From NCBI GenBank assembly GCA_027012915.1, contig JALUYN010000613.1, positions 1-6,773 on the forward strand: 6,773 nt of DNA, given 5' to 3'. Both the position numbers and the translations under genes were made by a program. The stretch is from Cellvibrionaceae bacterium. GTDB taxonomy: Bacteria; Pseudomonadota; Gammaproteobacteria; Pseudomonadales; Cellvibrionaceae. Shown here piece after piece: positions 3,904 to 6,773 of this stretch (position 1 is the stretch's first letter; each line of letters begins with the position of its first letter). The notes below the pieces were generated by a model that saw only the letters and a list, made by a program, of their open reading frames with translations, had not been told where the DNA came from and did no database searches.

Positions 3904-6773
3904 ATGTCAAAGAAATTCTCTAAAGTTCTTATTGCCAATCGTGGCGCCATTGCCACGCGTATTATTCGCACACTGAAAAAACTCGGTATCGGTTCAGTCG
4001 CAGTTTACGCAGACTGTGATGCCGACAGCTTGCACGTCAAACTTGCCGATGAGGCTTTCAGCCTCGGTGAGGGCGCTGCCGCTGAAACCTACCTGAATAC
4101 TGAAAAACTGTTCGATATCGTTTCAAAAAGTGGTGCTCAGGCAATTCATCCGGGCTATGGCTTTCTCAGTGAAAACGCCAGCTTCGTGCGAACCTGTGAA
4201 GAAAAAGGCATTGCCTTTATTGGTCCAACCCCTGAGCAGATGGAGGTGTTTGGGCTCAAGCACAAAGCCAGAGAGCTGGCCGTTGAAGCTGGGGTGCCGC
4301 TATCTCCGGGAACGGACTTGTTAAGCGATCTGGAGCAGGCCTGTTCCGAGGCTGCCCGCATCGGCTACCCGGTGATGCTCAAAAGCACCGCAGGCGGCGG
4401 TGGCATCGGTATGCAGTTGTGCCATAACGAGGCCGATCTGCGTGAGGCCTTCGACTCGGTTAAGCGACTGGGCGCCAATAACTTCGCCGATGATGGTGTG
4501 TTTATCGAAAAATTTATTGCTCGTGCTCGCCATATTGAGGTGCAGGTTTTTGGCGACGGCGAAGGTTATGCACTGGCCCTGGGGGAACGCGATTGTTCGA
4601 GTCAGCGACGCAACCAAAAGGTTGTAGAAGAATGCCCGGCGCCAAATTTGAGTGACAGTGTTCGACAGCAGATTCACGCTACAGCCGAGGCTCTGCTCGC
4701 CAGCGTCAATTATCGAAACGCCGGTACTGTGGAATTTATATTTGATGCAGACACCGAAGAGTTCTACTTCCTTGAGGTGAATACGCGTCTTCAGGTGGAG
4801 CATGGTGTCACCGAAGAAGTGTTTGGCGTGGATCTGGTTGAATGGATGGTGTCGTTGGCGGCGGGCAATACACCGAACCTGCAACAACAGCGGCATCAAC
4901 TTGAACCCCAGGGGCACGCGATTCAGGTTCGCATCTACGCCGAAGATCCCTATCAGAACTTTCAACCCAGTGCGGGATTATTGAGCTTTGTGGATTTTCC
5001 CAGCGGGGAGGGCGTTCGCATCGATCACTGGGTTGAGTCAGGGATTGAGGTTCCCCCGTATTTCGATCCCATGCTGGCGAAAGTTATCGTACATTCTTCT
5101 GATCGAGACAGTGCGCTGGATAAACTGCAGAGTACTTTGAAAAGTACGACGTTGTATGGCAGCGAAACCAATCTGCGATATCTGCAGTCGTTGTGTGGTG
5201 ATGAGCCCCTGAGACGCGGCGAAGTTACCACACGCTACCTTAACGATTTCCTATTTTCACCCGCGCGAGTTGATGTTATCCAGGGAGGAACACAAACCAC
5301 CATTCAGGACTACCCAGCGCGAATGGGCTATTGGGATGTTGGTGTTCCACCGTCGGGTCCGTTTGATAACTACTCGTTTCAGTTAGCCAATCGTTTGCTG
5401 CAAAACCAGGTTGGAGACGCCGGGCTGGAAATTACCATGCAGGGGCCGACACTCAAGTTCGCCGCTGACTCACAGATTGTTATTGGTGGCGCGCAGATAG
5501 ATGCGACCCTCGACGGTGAAGTGGTATCGCTATGGCAAGTGGTGGATGTTCAAGCAGGACAGCTTTTGAAGCTGGGCCGGGTTGCCGAGCAGGGTGCTCG
5601 CAGCTATCTTGCCATCCGCGGTGGCATTCAGTGCCCGGACTACCTTGGGTCCAAATCGACATTCACTCTGGGACAATTTGGTGGTCACAACGGACGCGGT
5701 TTGCGCGCCGGTGATGTACTGCAGCTTAATGACGCTGTCGACCCTGTCGCAGGCTCAACTCTGGCGCCAGAACTGTTACCAGAGCTGGACAATACCTGGC
5801 AATTGCGCGTTATTTACGGGCCGCACGGAGCCCCTGACTTTTTTACCCCGGAAGACGTCGAGACCTTTTTCGATACGGACTGGGAAATTCACTATAACTC
5901 CAGTCGCACCGGTGTACGCCTAATCGGCCCGAAACCTCAGTGGGCCAGAGACAACGGCGGCGAAGCGGGTTTGCACCCCTCCAATATTCACGACAATGCT
6001 TACGCTTTCGGAACGGTGGATTTCACTGGCGATATGCCCGTGATCCTCGGGCCCGATGGTCCTTCTCTGGGAGGCTTTGTGTGCCCGGCGACCGTGATTA
6101 CTGCGGATTTGTGGAAGTTAGGTCAGTTGCGTGCCGGAGATAAAGTTCGTTTCGTACCAGTATCTATTGATGACGCCGTACAGTTAGAGCAGCAACAGGG
6201 ACAGCAGTTACAGTCTTTAGAGATGATCTCGCAGTCTCTCGAGACCATAGTGCCGGATACTCCGGTTCTGGCAACTCTGGATGCAGCCGAGGTGGGGGAC
6301 GATGTGGTTTATCGTGCAGCAGGCGATCACTTTCTGCTCGTGGAATATGGCGAGCAGGTATTGGATATTCGCCTGCGTTTTCGCGCTCACGCGTTGATGC
6401 AGTGGCTGCAGCAAAACCCCATCGACGGACTGCGAGAGCTCACCCCGGGGATACGCTCGCTGCAGATTCACTACGATAGTCAGGTACTTGGCTATCGACG
6501 CCTGATTGACTATTTGCAAGCTGCAGAAAAACAACTACACGGTCAACTGGATGAGCTCAGTGTGCCGTCGCGTATTATTCATATTCCGTTGTCTTGGGAT
6601 GATGAAGCCTGCCAATTGGCCATCGAAAAGTACTCACAGTCTGTGCGCGAAAACGCCCCCTGGTGTCCGAGTAATTTGGAATTTATTCGCCGTATTAACG
6701 GCCTCGATTCAATTGATGATGTTAAAGATATTGTATTCAACGCCTCCTACCTGGTGATGGGACTCGGCGATGT
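3904..6773 (+). CDS. uca: Biotin-dependent guanidine (urea) carboxylase, 3'-truncated
   Basis: The first 956 residues of a protein that is normally about 1,200. It carboxylates its substrate using ATP and bicarbonate through carboxybiotin; the riboswitch suggests the substrate is guanidine, giving carboxyguanidine. The biotin carboxylase domain spans about 1-445: N-terminal KVLIANRGAIA, Lys119, Lys160, glycine-rich loop AGGGGIGM (163-170), ERDCSSQRRNQKV with Lys239, Glu277, EVNTRLQVEH (291-300, with Glu291, Asn293, Arg295, Glu299) and Arg343, all aligning with E. coli AccC active-site residues. The AHS2/KipA-like carboxyltransferase half covers about 455-760 (TTIQDYPAR, VGVPPSGPFDNYSF, YLGSKSTFTLGQFGGH, GGEAGLHPSNIHDNAY, DGPSLGGFVCPATV). 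After a Gln-rich linker (760-770) the AHS1/KipI-like half begins at about 795, and the window ends within its SYLVMGLGD motif. The biotinyl domain is off the edge. ATG 3904 is chosen over upstream in-frame GTG 3835 and ATG 3850 because of the ribosome binding site, the family N-terminus and the riboswitch. Confidence 0.96.
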   Translation, partial: MSKKFSKVLIANRGAIATRIIRTLKKLGIGSVAVYADCDADSLHVKLADEAFSLGEGAAAETYLNTEKLFDIVSKSGAQAIHPGYGFLSENASFVRTCEEKGIAFIGPTPEQMEVFGLKHKARELAVEAGVPLSPGTDLLSDLEQACSEAARIGYPVMLKSTAGGGGIGMQLCHNEADLREAFDSVKRLGANNFADDGVFIEKFIARARHIEVQVFGDGEGYALALGERDCSSQRRNQKVVEECPAPNLSDSVRQQIHATAEALLASVNYRNAGTVEFIFDADTEEFYFLEVNTRLQVEHGVTEEVFGVDLVEWMVSLAAGNTPNLQQQRHQLEPQGHAIQVRIYAEDPYQNFQPSAGLLSFVDFPSGEGVRIDHWVESGIEVPPYFDPMLAKVIVHSSDRDSALDKLQSTLKSTTLYGSETNLRYLQSLCGDEPLRRGEVTTRYLNDFLFSPARVDVIQGGTQTTIQDYPARMGYWDVGVPPSGPFDNYSFQLANRLLQNQVGDAGLEITMQGPTLKFAADSQIVIGGAQIDATLDGEVVSLWQVVDVQAGQLLKLGRVAEQGARSYLAIRGGIQCPDYLGSKSTFTLGQFGGHNGRGLRAGDVLQLNDAVDPVAGSTLAPELLPELDNTWQLRVIYGPHGAPDFFTPEDVETFFDTDWEIHYNSSRTGVRLIGPKPQWARDNGGEAGLHPSNIHDNAYAFGTVDFTGDMPVILGPDGPSLGGFVCPATVITADLWKLGQLRAGDKVRFVPVSIDDAVQLEQQQGQQLQSLEMISQSLETIVPDTPVLATLDAAEVGDDVVYRAAGDHFLLVEYGEQVLDIRLRFRAHALMQWLQQNPIDGLRELTPGIRSLQIHYDSQVLGYRRLIDYLQAAEKQLHGQLDELSVPSRIIHIPLSWDDEACQLAIEKYSQSVRENAPWCPSNLEFIRRINGLDSIDDVKDIVFNASYLVMGLGD

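Noticed and set aside
4321..4965. Long minus-strand open frame of 214 codons
   Set aside because: It lies wholly inside the biotin carboxylase domain, whose plus-strand translation has every catalytic motif. The antisense product shows no recognisable family and the frame is a shadow.

Overview
The window holds most of a nitrogen-acquisition cluster of the type usually annotated as 'urea carboxylase' but now linked to guanidine assimilation. All genes are on the plus strand. In order: the 3' part of a periplasmic substrate-binding protein (1-634), an ABC permease (777-1595), its ATPase (1592-2422), two DUF1989 proteins known as UAAP1 (2419-3147) and UAAP2 (3159-3809), and a large biotin-dependent carboxylase (3904-6773) that runs off the right edge. 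Permease/ATPase and ATPase/UAAP1 overlap by 4 bp (ATGA), and UAAP1/UAAP2 are 11 bp apart, so the block is tightly coupled.

The most informative non-coding element lies in the 94-bp gap before the carboxylase. Two short hairpins (3848-3863 and 3875-3894) both present an ACGA tetraloop inside the identical octamer GGACGACC, a few bases before the ribosome binding site. This is the architecture of the mini-ykkC RNA, the guanidine-II riboswitch. It argues from the DNA alone that the carboxylase is a guanidine carboxylase and that UAAP1/UAAP2 are the carboxyguanidine deiminase subunits. The inferred route is: import by the ABC system, ATP- and bicarbonate-dependent carboxylation of guanidine, deimination of carboxyguanidine to allophanate and ammonia, then hydrolysis by an allophanate hydrolase expected just past the right edge.

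The 142-bp gap between the binding-protein and permease genes contains no gene. It holds a REP-like palindrome (656-688) and a longer imperfect hairpin (690-745), placed where such elements can separate expression of an abundant binding protein from its membrane partners.

The composition (moderate GC), protein sequences and repeat type suggest a gammaproteobacterium, possibly marine; this is an impression, not a demonstrated assignment. No mobile element, RNA gene other than the riboswitch, or CRISPR array was seen.
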